Positions 7,895 through 15,807 of a stretch of 64,000 nucleotides of DNA are shown here, one piece after another. Position 1 is the first letter of the stretch; each line of letters starts with the position of its first letter. A program made the translations under genes and the position numbers. Source of the stretch: CAZWSC01 sp964636385 (GTDB lineage Bacteria > Eisenbacteria > RBG-16-71-46 > CAIMUX01); assembly GCA_964636385.1 (NCBI GenBank), contig CAZWSC010000047.1, positions 38,594 to 102,593 of the forward strand. Reading direction: 5' to 3'. The notes below the pieces were generated by a model. The model was not told the origin of the DNA and made no database searches. It saw only the letters and a program-made list of their open reading frames with translations.

Positions 7895-9252
7895 TGGAAT
7901 CAGCCGATCACCCCATCCATCCCGCAACACCCATGCAGGAAGGATCGCAGGACATGAAGCAGGACTCAGGCGACCGCGAAGCCGTGCGCAGGGCGATGGA
8001 GGCGTTGAGGCGATCAGCGCGCGGACCTGCCGCCTTCCACTGCAACGCCTGCGTGCGATGCGGGCTGTGCGGAGAGGTCTGCCACATATACCAGGCGGAG
8101 CCCGAGCCGGCCAACCTTCCCGGAGCGAAGGCCGCCGCGGTTGTCAGCCACTACCGCCGCCATCACACCTTCCTCGGGCGGGTCGCGCCGGCGCTGGTCG
8201 GGGCGAAGGATCTGACGCCCGATGCCCTTCGCGATCTGGCCGACACAGTCTACGGCCGCTGCACCGCCTGCGGGAGGTGCGGGCTTCACTGCTCCATCGG
8301 CCTTGACGTGGCCGCAGTGATCAGAACAGGCAGGAACATGCTGGCCTCTGCCGGGATGGTCCCCGAAGGGCTGCAGCGCACCGTGGAAAACCAGCTGACG
8401 ACCGGAAATCAGATGGCAATCACTCCTAAGGAGCTGCTATCCACCACCCAGTGGCTCGCGGGCGATCTTCGCATGGAGATGCAGGACGATTCAGTCGAGA
8501 TCCCGATCGACGCCCCGGGGAAGCGTGTTCTCTACCTGATCAACCCGCGCGAGGTGAAATTCTTCCCCCTCAGCCTCATGGCGGCGGCGGGAGTCTTCCA
8601 CGCCGCCGGTGAGAGCTGGACCCTGTCGAGCCGCTACTACGATGTGACCAACTACGGCTTCTACTCCGGCGACGACGCAGCCGCGGGCGAGCTGACCCGT
8701 CGCGTGATCGACACGGTCCGTGAACTCGGGGTCGAAGAGATCATCCTTTCCGAGTGCGGCCACGGGTTCCGTTCCTTCCGCTGGGAGGGGCCGAACTGGA
8801 TGGAGGCGGCCTATCCCGTTCCGGTGCGCAGCATCCTCCTCCTCCTTGAGGAGTTCATTGATTCCGGCAGGATCAGGCTCGATCCATCGAAGAACACCGA
8901 CAGGGTCACCCTGCACGACCCGTGCAACCTGGTGCGCTGGGGAGGTGTGAGCGAGCCCCAGCGGCGCATCCTGCGGCAGGCAGTCTCCGACTTCGTGGAG
9001 ATGACCCCGAACCGCAGGGACAACTACTGCTGCGGAGGAGGAGGCGGCATGCTCTCCATGAGCGAGTATGGTGGGCGCCGAATCGCATCCGGGAGTCGCA
9101 AGGCCGACCAGATCCGGGCGACCGGCGCACGCATCGTCGCGGCGCCCTGCCACAACTGCGCCGACCAGCTGATCGAGATCTCCAGGAAGTACAACCTCGG
9201 TGCGGAGATCATGGCGGTCGTTGAACTGGTCTACGCTGCGCTCCGGCGCTGA
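7894..9252 (+). CDS. DsrK/HdrD-like iron-sulfur heterodisulfide-reductase subunit
   Basis: A 452-residue cytosolic iron-sulfur protein. Two 4Fe-4S motifs are seen: CNACVRCGLCGEVC with cysteines at 50, 53, 56 and 60, and CTACGRCGLHC with cysteines at 123, 126, 129 and 133. The C-terminal half carries one complete CCG domain: HDPCNL, then Cys379-Cys380 in CCGGGGG, then PCHNC, the ligand set for the unusual cubane pair that reduces a disulfide in HdrB/HdrD/DsrK. The first CCG-like half (SECGHGFRS) is degenerate, as in DsrK. The inferred reaction is reduction of the DsrC disulfide or trisulfide with electrons from the adjacent membrane subunit. ATG at 7894 is coupled to the upstream stop and preceded by GGAGAG. 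TmcB-like function is an alternative. Confidence 0.85.
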   Translation: MESADHPIHPATPMQEGSQDMKQDSGDREAVRRAMEALRRSARGPAAFHCNACVRCGLCGEVCHIYQAEPEPANLPGAKAAAVVSHYRRHHTFLGRVAPALVGAKDLTPDALRDLADTVYGRCTACGRCGLHCSIGLDVAAVIRTGRNMLASAGMVPEGLQRTVENQLTTGNQMAITPKELLSTTQWLAGDLRMEMQDDSVEIPIDAPGKRVLYLINPREVKFFPLSLMAAAGVFHAAGESWTLSSRYYDVTNYGFYSGDDAAAGELTRRVIDTVRELGVEEIILSECGHGFRSFRWEGPNWMEAAYPVPVRSILLLLEEFIDSGRIRLDPSKNTDRVTLHDPCNLVRWGGVSEPQRRILRQAVSDFVEMTPNRRDNYCCGGGGGMLSMSEYGGRRIASGSRKADQIRATGARIVAAPCHNCADQLIEISRKYNLGAEIMAVVELVYAALRR

Positions 9253-9293
9253 GCCTGCCGTATCCGGCTCTTCCGCGCAGGGAAGGAGACAGC

Positions 9294-10388
9294 ATGGTGT
9301 TCCGCTTCTGGCGACGCTTGAAGATCGCCCCGGGGATTACGGTCAACCTCAGCAAGACCGGCGGCTCGCTGTCATTCGGGCCGCGGGGCGCAAAGGTGAC
9401 CGTCGGGCCGCGCGGCACACGCGCCACGGCCGGTCTGCCCGGGACCGGTCTCTTCTACACGCACGCGATGCCGCGGAGGAGCGGGAAGCGATCTGGATCA
9501 TCCCGGAGCGGGAGCCCTGAACCGGCCGGCAGGACGGCAGCCCGTGCGCCCGGCCACGGGGCGACAGGGGGTCCGCCGCCCACCCCACGCGTGCTGGACC
9601 GGCTGGATCTCGGTTTCTTCGCCAGGCTCACAACACCTGCCGATGAGAGGTCCTTCGTGGACGGCTGCCGGGAACTCACCCTCGGCAACCAGGACACGGC
9701 GCTTTCACACTTCGCTTCCGCGTCGCACCTGGCCGACGGGGCCTACATGGCCGGTTTCCTTGCCCTTCAGATGCAGAGCTTCCCCGAGGCTGCGCGTCAC
9801 CTGGAGACGGCAGCCGGCCGCAGCGCAGAACTCGGCCGCTACCTTGGGAAGTACGGGATCACGGCGACCATGGACCTGCCGATCACAGCAACCGTCACAG
9901 CCCATGTCGGCCCTGATCTGCGCGGCGTGCTGCTGGGACTGGTCGAGGTCTACCAGGAACAGGAGTGCTGGGACGACGCGATCGCCTGCCTGCAGCGGTT
10001 GCGCAGGCTGGAACCCGATGACGTTGCGGTGAAGCTCTCCCTCGCGGAAGTGCTCCTCGATGCGCATCCTGATGACCGCGACTCCCTCTCCAGGATAGTC
10101 AGGCTCGCAGCGGGTGTGGAGAACGACTCTGCGCTGCACACCGAGTTCATCTACTTCAAGGCCAGGGCCCTCAGAGGCCTCGGCCTGCATGAGGCCGCCC
10201 GGGATACGCTGACTGCGGTTCTGCGGCGCCGCAGAGGGAGGCCTGCCGAACTGCTCCATGCGATCCGCTATGAACGCGCGCTGGTGTACGGAGAGCTGGG
10301 CTCGACCCGCCGGGAGCGCAGCGACCTGGAGAAGCTGTACGCTGAGGCGCCCGCTTTCGAGGACGTGGCGGAGAGGCTCGGGCTGTGA
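9294..10388 (+). CDS. DUF4236 protein with TPR-like helical repeats
   Basis: A 364-residue cytosolic protein in two parts. Residues 1-60 are a DUF4236 domain, recognised from FRFWRRLKIAPGITVNLSK, then GGSLSFGPRGAKVTVGPRGT and GLPGTGLFYT. Residues from about 110 to 350 form TPR-like helix pairs (for example AAGRSAELGRYLGKYG and LGLHEAARDTLTAVLRR). A basic, proline-rich linker joins them. DUF4236 is widespread but has no established biochemical role; TPRs suggest protein binding. It lies 41 nt after the DsrK-like gene on the same strand with its own GGAAGGAG site, so it could be the last gene of that operon. Function is not assigned. Confidence 0.75.
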   Translation: MVFRFWRRLKIAPGITVNLSKTGGSLSFGPRGAKVTVGPRGTRATAGLPGTGLFYTHAMPRRSGKRSGSSRSGSPEPAGRTAARAPGHGATGGPPPTPRVLDRLDLGFFARLTTPADERSFVDGCRELTLGNQDTALSHFASASHLADGAYMAGFLALQMQSFPEAARHLETAAGRSAELGRYLGKYGITATMDLPITATVTAHVGPDLRGVLLGLVEVYQEQECWDDAIACLQRLRRLEPDDVAVKLSLAEVLLDAHPDDRDSLSRIVRLAAGVENDSALHTEFIYFKARALRGLGLHEAARDTLTAVLRRRRGRPAELLHAIRYERALVYGELGSTRRERSDLEKLYAEAPAFEDVAERLGL

Positions 10389-10403
10389 TCCGGATGCGGC
10401 CGA

Positions 10404-11588
10404 TCACACGCTGCAGCGGTCCCTCGCCAGCTCCCCGACCGCCCTTACGGCGATCTCCACGTGTTCCCTGGTCGTGTAAGGGCCCACGGACATCCTCACA
10501 GTCCCCCTCGGTGTCGTGCCCATGTGCTCGTGGATGAGCGGCGCGCAGTGGAGGCCGGTGCGGGTCTGGACTCCGTAGTCCACGTCCAGAATCGTCCCGA
10601 TGTCCGACGGATCGTAGTTGTCGACGGTGAATGACAGGGTCGGCACCCGGCGCTCAAGGTTCCGGGTACCGTGCAGACGGACCCCCGGTATCTCCGACAG
10701 GCCTATCTGGAGGATTCCGAGAAGCTCCATCTCGTGCCGGTGGATCGCGGCGATCCCCCGCTCGAGCACCCAGTCGAGACCGGCGCTGAGGCCGGCAATA
10801 CCGGCGAGGTTCTGCGTCCCTGCCTCGAGGCGGTACGGGAACTCCGTCAGGTGAAGCGGCTCGGCGCTGCGCACCCCGGTACCGCCGTAGACCGTGCCCC
10901 GGATGTCGGCGTCATCCGCAACACAGACCCCGCCTGTCCCCGTCGGCGCCATGAGGCTCTTGTGCCCGGTGAAGGCCAGGTAGGAGATGTTGCACTCCGC
11001 CATGTCGATCGGCAGCACACCCGCGGTCTGGGCCGTGTCCACCGCCAGCGGGACATCCTCCTCCCTGCAGACGACCCCTATCGCCCGCAGATCCTGGACA
11101 CCCCCCGTGACATTGGAGGCGTGGTTGACGATCACGAGCTTCGTGTTCCTCCGTATCGCCCTGCGGATCTCCCCGGGATCGACGTACCCTTCGGGATCAG
11201 GGACCACGTAGGTCGCCTCGGCGCCCTCCTTCACCCTGTGGTTGACCGGGCGGATCACGGAGTTGTGCTCGGTCATGGTCGTGACGATGTGATCCCCGGG
11301 CCCGGTTGTGCCGTGGATGATCAGGTTGAGAGCCATCGTGGCGTTCAGGGAGAAGACCAGGCGGTTCGGATCCTTCGTCTCCCCGATCGCCGTGAGGCTC
11401 GGGTTGAAGAAGGCTGACAGCTTGCGGCGGGTGCCGTGGATCATCTCCTCGGCCTGCAGGGCCAGGTCGCATCCGGTGCGGCCCGGATTGACCCCGCAGC
11501 TGCTGTAGAAGCTGCAGACCGTGTCGTGCACGATCTGCGGCTTCGGAAAGCTCGTTGCCGCGTTGTCGAGGTAGATGATCCTGTCCAT
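10404..11588 (-). CDS. Cysteine desulfurase family protein (class V aminotransferase fold)
   Basis: A PLP enzyme of 394 residues from the SufS/CsdA-type branch. The internal-aldimine lysine is in FTGHKSLMAPTGTGG, the PLP contacts are in NHASNVTGG and DTAQTAGVLPID, and the sulfur-accepting cysteine is in TRTGLHCAPLIHE. It fits the short family annotated as class-V aminotransferase/cysteine desulfurase near selenium and sulfur genes. The probable reaction is cysteine to alanine plus enzyme-bound persulfide; selenocysteine lyase activity is possible. The ATG at 11588 begins MDRIIYLDNAAT and has GGGGAG upstream; the in-frame codons before it do not look like this family. It converges on the DUF4236 gene with only 15 nt between stops. 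No SufU or IscU scaffold is nearby. Confidence 0.88.
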   Translation of the reverse strand: MDRIIYLDNAATSFPKPQIVHDTVCSFYSSCGVNPGRTGCDLALQAEEMIHGTRRKLSAFFNPSLTAIGETKDPNRLVFSLNATMALNLIIHGTTGPGDHIVTTMTEHNSVIRPVNHRVKEGAEATYVVPDPEGYVDPGEIRRAIRRNTKLVIVNHASNVTGGVQDLRAIGVVCREEDVPLAVDTAQTAGVLPIDMAECNISYLAFTGHKSLMAPTGTGGVCVADDADIRGTVYGGTGVRSAEPLHLTEFPYRLEAGTQNLAGIAGLSAGLDWVLERGIAAIHRHEMELLGILQIGLSEIPGVRLHGTRNLERRVPTLSFTVDNYDPSDIGTILDVDYGVQTRTGLHCAPLIHEHMGTTPRGTVRMSVGPYTTREHVEIAVRAVGELARDRCSV

Positions 11589-11674
11589 GCTGTCTCCCCG
11601 TCCGGTTGGCGCGTCGACATGATCGGCCGTGCAGTCCACGGTCCCGTTCGCTCACAGGTCCTGAAAGCCCGGCG

Positions 11675-11683
11675 AGTATAACA
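11675..11683 (-). promoter_or_regulatory. Extended -10 promoter inside a GCGAG/CTCGC dyad
   Basis: On the minus strand TGTTATACT matches the extended -10 (TGnTATAAT, 5/6 in the hexamer), about 85 nt upstream of the cysteine-desulfurase start. GCGAG and CTCGC (11672-11676 and 11685-11689) flank it symmetrically, which would suit a repressor operator. No -35 hexamer is seen. Confidence 0.4.
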
Positions 11684-11729
11684 CCTCGCGGGCCCCGGAT
11701 GCGAGCCTCTCCTGTCCCTCAGGCCGGAT

Positions 11730-13286
11730 CTACTCCCGGATCACCGACCCTGCGCCGTGGTTGTAGAAGTCGCAGGGCGCGTCTGCCTCGTCTGCACACT
11801 CAGTCGGGGGAGACGATCCCCAGGTGTTGTGCCTCGCATATATGTCGCTTCCGGATCCATTGTAGAGGCCGATCGCGTTCCCCTGGATGATGTTGTTCCC
11901 CTGGCTGCCGGCAGCTCCCCCGCCGAGGTCGGTGTTGACCTCGCCGGGCAGTATCATGATCCCCCGGGAGTTGTTCCTGATGGTGCACGACTCCACCAGG
12001 TTGGCTCCGGGGCCTTCGATGCGGATCCCCTCGTCCCAGCCCCGGATTATCGTGTTGCGCAGCGTGGTCCGCGACTCACCGACAAGCCGGAGCCCCCAGC
12101 CTTCGCCAGGATTGCGCGTGTTGACGATCTCGCAATCCTCTATCAGGGCTTCCACATTCGGGTTCATGACCCTGATCGGGGAACCCGTGAATGGATCATT
12201 GACGAGGATGTTCCTTACCGTGGCGTCGCCCTGAACCACGATGGCGTACTGCTTGTCGCTGTCCTCGCCGGTGTTGCGGATCGTGAAGTTTTCAATCACC
12301 GCCCAGGAGTCCATCCAGAAGATCGGGCGGGATCGATGTTCCTCGGAAGGATCTGCGTCCAGGATGCATGCGTCGCGGTCAGCCCCCCGCAGGGTGGTGC
12401 TTCTGCCGAGGTTGTTCCCGCTCTGCTCCCCAAGGGCCAGGTCGTACACACCCGGCGCCACGAGGATCGTGTCGCCCCCCAGGTGGCCGACCTGGCTCAG
12501 TGCGAAGCTGATCGTCCGGTAGGGAGAGTTCAGCCGCCCGCGTCCAGGCTCATCCTCACCGGTCCCGGCATTCACATACCTGATCGTGTTCAGAATCGTC
12601 ACATTCCCGTAGGCATCGTAGCCGGGAGCACCGGTCCAGACCGCCGTGATCTGAACGGCAAGCCCGATTGGCACCTCGGACGGAGCTGTGTAGAACGCCG
12701 GGTTTCCCTGGGTGATCGTCCCCAGGTCCTCATTGCCGCCAGGCGCGTCATCGACATACCACTCGAACTCCCCCGCATCCTCCCGGGCATTCCCCTTCGG
12801 GGGCCGCGCATCCTCCAGGACTGCCAGGATCTCCAGCGTCTCCTCCACCTGGATCCTGGTCCGCTGCATCTGGAGTGCCACCTGCGGAACCAGGACAACC
12901 ACCGAGGCCGATCCCTCGATCGACTCGTTCTCCTCCCAGACAGCCCGGATCGTCACCTCCTGCCCGGGCGGCGGGGTCAGGGGCGCCGTGTACACAGCCG
13001 GATTGGTCTGCGTGATCGTCCCCAGCTCTTCACTGCCTTCGAGTTCGTCATTCACATACCAGCGGCAGACAGGCGGATCCTGGCTCTTGGCGGGAAAGAC
13101 GAGACTCGCCTCGATGCTGGTCTCCTGGCCGATCCAGAGCGACTCGTGCCCGACAGACAGCTCAAGCCCTGTTGGCGCCGGCGACAGAGGATCCTTCTTG
13201 TCATTCTTGTCGGAACTGCAGGAAAGGGCCGACACCACAAGCACCGATACGGCAAGTGCACAGATACGGAACCGCAAGCTGGACAT
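11730..13286 (-). CDS. Secreted right-handed beta-helix (DUF1565-like) lipoprotein
   Basis: A 518-residue exported protein. The signal peptide is followed by a cysteine near residue 22 (VVSALSC) and a charged Ser/Asp/Lys linker, which suggests a lipoprotein although the lipobox is not ideal. Next come two Ig-like repeats of about 100 residues, each ending in a similar phrase (LGTITQTNPAVYTAP and LGTITQGNPAFYTAP). The C-terminal half is a parallel beta-helix with RYVNAGTG...SPYRTISFAL (DUF1565 signature) and repeated isoleucine-asparagine rungs such as TTLRNTIIRGW and CTIRNNSRGIMI. Such helices bind or cleave polysaccharides, but no catalytic residues can be assigned. ATG at 13286 has GGGAGGTGAG upstream. 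A weak TTGCCT-17-CATGAT promoter is possible at 13340-13368. Confidence 0.75.
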   Translation of the reverse strand: MSSLRFRICALAVSVLVVSALSCSSDKNDKKDPLSPAPTGLELSVGHESLWIGQETSIEASLVFPAKSQDPPVCRWYVNDELEGSEELGTITQTNPAVYTAPLTPPPGQEVTIRAVWEENESIEGSASVVVLVPQVALQMQRTRIQVEETLEILAVLEDARPPKGNAREDAGEFEWYVDDAPGGNEDLGTITQGNPAFYTAPSEVPIGLAVQITAVWTGAPGYDAYGNVTILNTIRYVNAGTGEDEPGRGRLNSPYRTISFALSQVGHLGGDTILVAPGVYDLALGEQSGNNLGRSTTLRGADRDACILDADPSEEHRSRPIFWMDSWAVIENFTIRNTGEDSDKQYAIVVQGDATVRNILVNDPFTGSPIRVMNPNVEALIEDCEIVNTRNPGEGWGLRLVGESRTTLRNTIIRGWDEGIRIEGPGANLVESCTIRNNSRGIMILPGEVNTDLGGGAAGSQGNNIIQGNAIGLYNGSGSDIYARHNTWGSSPPTECADEADAPCDFYNHGAGSVIRE

Positions 13287-13437
13287 ACTCACCTCCCTGG
13301 TTGAGTCTCCGCCGTCTCCGACCATCCATGGCGCCGGAAATCATGCGGCAAAGGTGTTCGTGAGGCAATTGCGAACTTCTTCGAAACCCTGCCGGTCCGA
13401 CTCCCGTAAGGGCGCCTCGTCAGCAGGAGGCACAATC

Positions 13438-14529
13438 ATGAAAAGATGGATAGCTGTCGCAACCGTCCTTGTCGTATCGGCCGTCTGCCTGTTCGCCGTC
13501 CGACAGGGCCAGACCCGCGCAGAACAGGCCCCCCGCTCCGTGAAGGTCGCAATCGGAAGCATTGCCCAGGAGGCCCTGGCCATCGGCAATGTTGTCCCGG
13601 AGCAGGAAATCTCCGTCAAGAGCAAGGTCCCCGGGATTGTCTCCAGGGTGCACGTCGAGGTGGGTGACATGGTCCGGGCAGGCGATCCGCTGATCGACAT
13701 CCGGCCCGATCCCACACCGCTCGAGCGCGCCGAGGCCGAGCGCAATCACCAGCTCGCCCGCGTCATTGAGGACGGCGCCAGGCGGGAGCTGGAGAGGACA
13801 ACACAGCTTGCCTCACGCGGACTCCTCCCGGAGAGAGAGCTTGACGGTGCGGTCCAGGCCTACGAAACCGCAAGGCTCAGGGCCAAGATCTCGGGGGAAA
13901 GGCTGCAACTGCTGAAGGAGGGGCGTGTCACCCTCGAGGGCGCGGAGGTCGGGAACCTGATCGGGGCGCCTGCAGCCGGCACCGTCCTGAACATCGATGC
14001 CAGCCAGGGGGATCCGGTTGTTCCGCTCACCTCGTACCAGGCAGGCACGGTTCTACTGACCATGGCCGACATGGAAAAGCTGGTCTTCCGCGGGACCGTT
14101 GACGAGGTCGATGTCGGGAAGCTGGCGGAAGGACAGGTGGTCAGGTTCACAGTCGGCGCCCTTCCGGATGAGGATGTGCGCGGGGTTCTCCACCGCATCT
14201 CCCCCAAGGCGCGAAGGCAGGAGTCGACGACCCTCTTCGACGTGGAGGCTGAGATCACGCACGCGGGCGGGCAGATGCTTCGCGCCGGGTACTCCGCAAC
14301 GGCCAGGATCGCGATCACCGAAGCAAACGACGTCCTCGTGATCCCCGAACGGCTCGTCCGCTTCGTGGACGGCGAGGCCTTCGTGCGGATTCCCGGCCCT
14401 GACGGAAAGCCTGTCGAGCAACAGATCGTGACCGGCCTCAGTGACGGGCTCTCGGTCGAGGTGAAGGAAGGGCTTTCGGAGGGGGACGAGGTTCTCGAAC
14501 CGGATCCGAGCCCGCTCCACAAGAGGTAG
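13438..14529 (+). CDS. MacA/HlyD-type periplasmic adaptor subunit
   Basis: A 363-residue membrane-fusion protein that would link an inner-membrane ABC exporter to an outer-membrane channel. It has an N-terminal signal anchor (about 5-22). The lipoyl/barrel-sandwich halves are VKSKVPGIVSRVHVEVGDMV and GAPAAGTVLNIDASQGDPV, separated by an alpha-helical hairpin of only about 65 residues (82-150). A beta-barrel and membrane-proximal domain follow. ATG at 13438 has CAGGAGG before it. It is the first gene of a four-gene exporter operon with two permeases and an ATPase; no TolC-like channel is in the window. Substrate unknown: antibiotic, peptide and lipoprotein export are all possible for this class. 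Confidence 0.9.
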   Translation: MKRWIAVATVLVVSAVCLFAVRQGQTRAEQAPRSVKVAIGSIAQEALAIGNVVPEQEISVKSKVPGIVSRVHVEVGDMVRAGDPLIDIRPDPTPLERAEAERNHQLARVIEDGARRELERTTQLASRGLLPERELDGAVQAYETARLRAKISGERLQLLKEGRVTLEGAEVGNLIGAPAAGTVLNIDASQGDPVVPLTSYQAGTVLLTMADMEKLVFRGTVDEVDVGKLAEGQVVRFTVGALPDEDVRGVLHRISPKARRQESTTLFDVEAEITHAGGQMLRAGYSATARIAITEANDVLVIPERLVRFVDGEAFVRIPGPDGKPVEQQIVTGLSDGLSVEVKEGLSEGDEVLEPDPSPLHKR

Positions 14530-14577
14530 TCGCACGGGCTCCGGGCCTGTACCACTTCCATCCACAGCGAGGCGGAA

Positions 14578-15804
14578 ATGCAGATCAGGATCATCCTCTC
14601 CCAGTTCTTCAGGGATCTGAAGGCCCAGAAGCTCAGGACCGGGCTGACCCTGTTCGGCCTCGGCTGGGGAACCTTCTGCGTCGTGATCCTGCTAAGCTTC
14701 GGGGAAGGGATCCACATCAGGCAGAGACAGGACACCGCCTCGACCGGCGATCGCAACATCCTGGTCTGGGGATCCCGCACCTCCCTCCCGTACGAGGGGA
14801 TACCGCAGGGCCGGGCGATCCGCCTGCAGGGGACCGACGCAGATGCGATCCTCACAGGCGTGTCGGGCGTGACCGAGTCGGTCGCGGAGTACCAGGGATA
14901 TGCCCCCATGCGCGGTCCGGGAGGGGAGAGCGCCACGAGCATAAGCGGCGTCACCCCCGGATACGGCCCGATCCGCAAGGTGGAGCCTGAACCGGGCGGG
15001 CGTTTCCTGAACGACACAGACCAGCGCGAACGCCGCCGCGTCGCCTTCCTGGGATCACAGGTCCGCGAGGACCTCTTCGGCGACCTTCCCGCAATCGGAG
15101 GCACGATCGAGATCCGCGGGATCCCCTTCCTGGTTGTGGGGACCATGGCCAGGAAGCGCCAGAACTCCAACTACAGCGGGCCGGACGACAGGAAGGTCTT
15201 CATCCCTTCATCCGTCGCAACCGCCTCTCTCGGCATTCAACGACCGAACAACCTGGTCGTCGAAGTGGCCGAGGGTGTCGACGGAAAGCAGGCAGTCGGG
15301 GAGATCCGCGGGGTGCTGGCACGGCGGCACCGGTTCGATCCCTCCGACGATGCGGCACTGACCATCTGGGATATGGGTGAGACCATTGCCATGTTCGACA
15401 AGGTGTTCACCGGGTTCCGGGCCTTCCTCATGATGGTCGGGGTCTTCACACTGGCGGTTGCCGGAATCGGCGTCGCCAACATCATGAGCATGGTGATCGA
15501 GGACCGGACCTCCCAGATCGGCATCTCCATGGCGCTCGGTGCGCGACGGGGATGGGTGCTGACACAGGTTCTCCTCGAGACCCTCCTCGTGACCCTGATA
15601 GGCGGCGGACTGGGCGCCGTCCTGTCCGCTGCGGTCATAGCCGCAGCCTCCATGCTGCCGATCGAGCAGATCGGAACTCCCGTACTCTCCATGCAGACCA
15701 CCCTGCTGACAGCCGGCGTGCTGGGCATCATAGGGATCATCGCCGGGATGGGCCCCGCAAGGCGCGCCGCGCACATGCGGCCTGCCGAAGCGTTGAGGAG
15801 CTGA
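14578..15804 (+). CDS. MacB-like ABC permease, first of two
   Basis: A 408-residue FtsX/MacB-type permease: one transmembrane helix at about 20-43, a large periplasmic domain (about 45-270) and three C-terminal helices (about 285-400). SMALGARRGWVLTQVLLE and the terminal GMGPARRAAHMRPAEALRS are the hallmarks of the coupling region and tail of this family. The periplasmic lid contains the usual PGGRFLNDTD and RRVAFLG motifs. Unlike MacB it has no fused ATPase; that is a separate gene at the end of the operon. The gene is 3 nt from the second permease, and the two proteins align along their length, so they probably form a heterodimer. Confidence 0.9.
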   Translation: MQIRIILSQFFRDLKAQKLRTGLTLFGLGWGTFCVVILLSFGEGIHIRQRQDTASTGDRNILVWGSRTSLPYEGIPQGRAIRLQGTDADAILTGVSGVTESVAEYQGYAPMRGPGGESATSISGVTPGYGPIRKVEPEPGGRFLNDTDQRERRRVAFLGSQVREDLFGDLPAIGGTIEIRGIPFLVVGTMARKRQNSNYSGPDDRKVFIPSSVATASLGIQRPNNLVVEVAEGVDGKQAVGEIRGVLARRHRFDPSDDAALTIWDMGETIAMFDKVFTGFRAFLMMVGVFTLAVAGIGVANIMSMVIEDRTSQIGISMALGARRGWVLTQVLLETLLVTLIGGGLGAVLSAAVIAAASMLPIEQIGTPVLSMQTTLLTAGVLGIIGIIAGMGPARRAAHMRPAEALRS

Positions 15805-15807
15805 GCC

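Noticed and set aside
11757..13304. 515-codon plus-strand frame opposite the beta-helix lipoprotein
   Set aside because: Arg/Pro/Asp-rich composition typical of antisense reading; the minus strand has a signal peptide, repeats and a ribosome site.
13860..15170. Minus-strand frame of 436 codons across the adaptor and first permease
   Set aside because: It spans two plus-strand genes with clear domains and has Ser/Arg-rich antisense composition.
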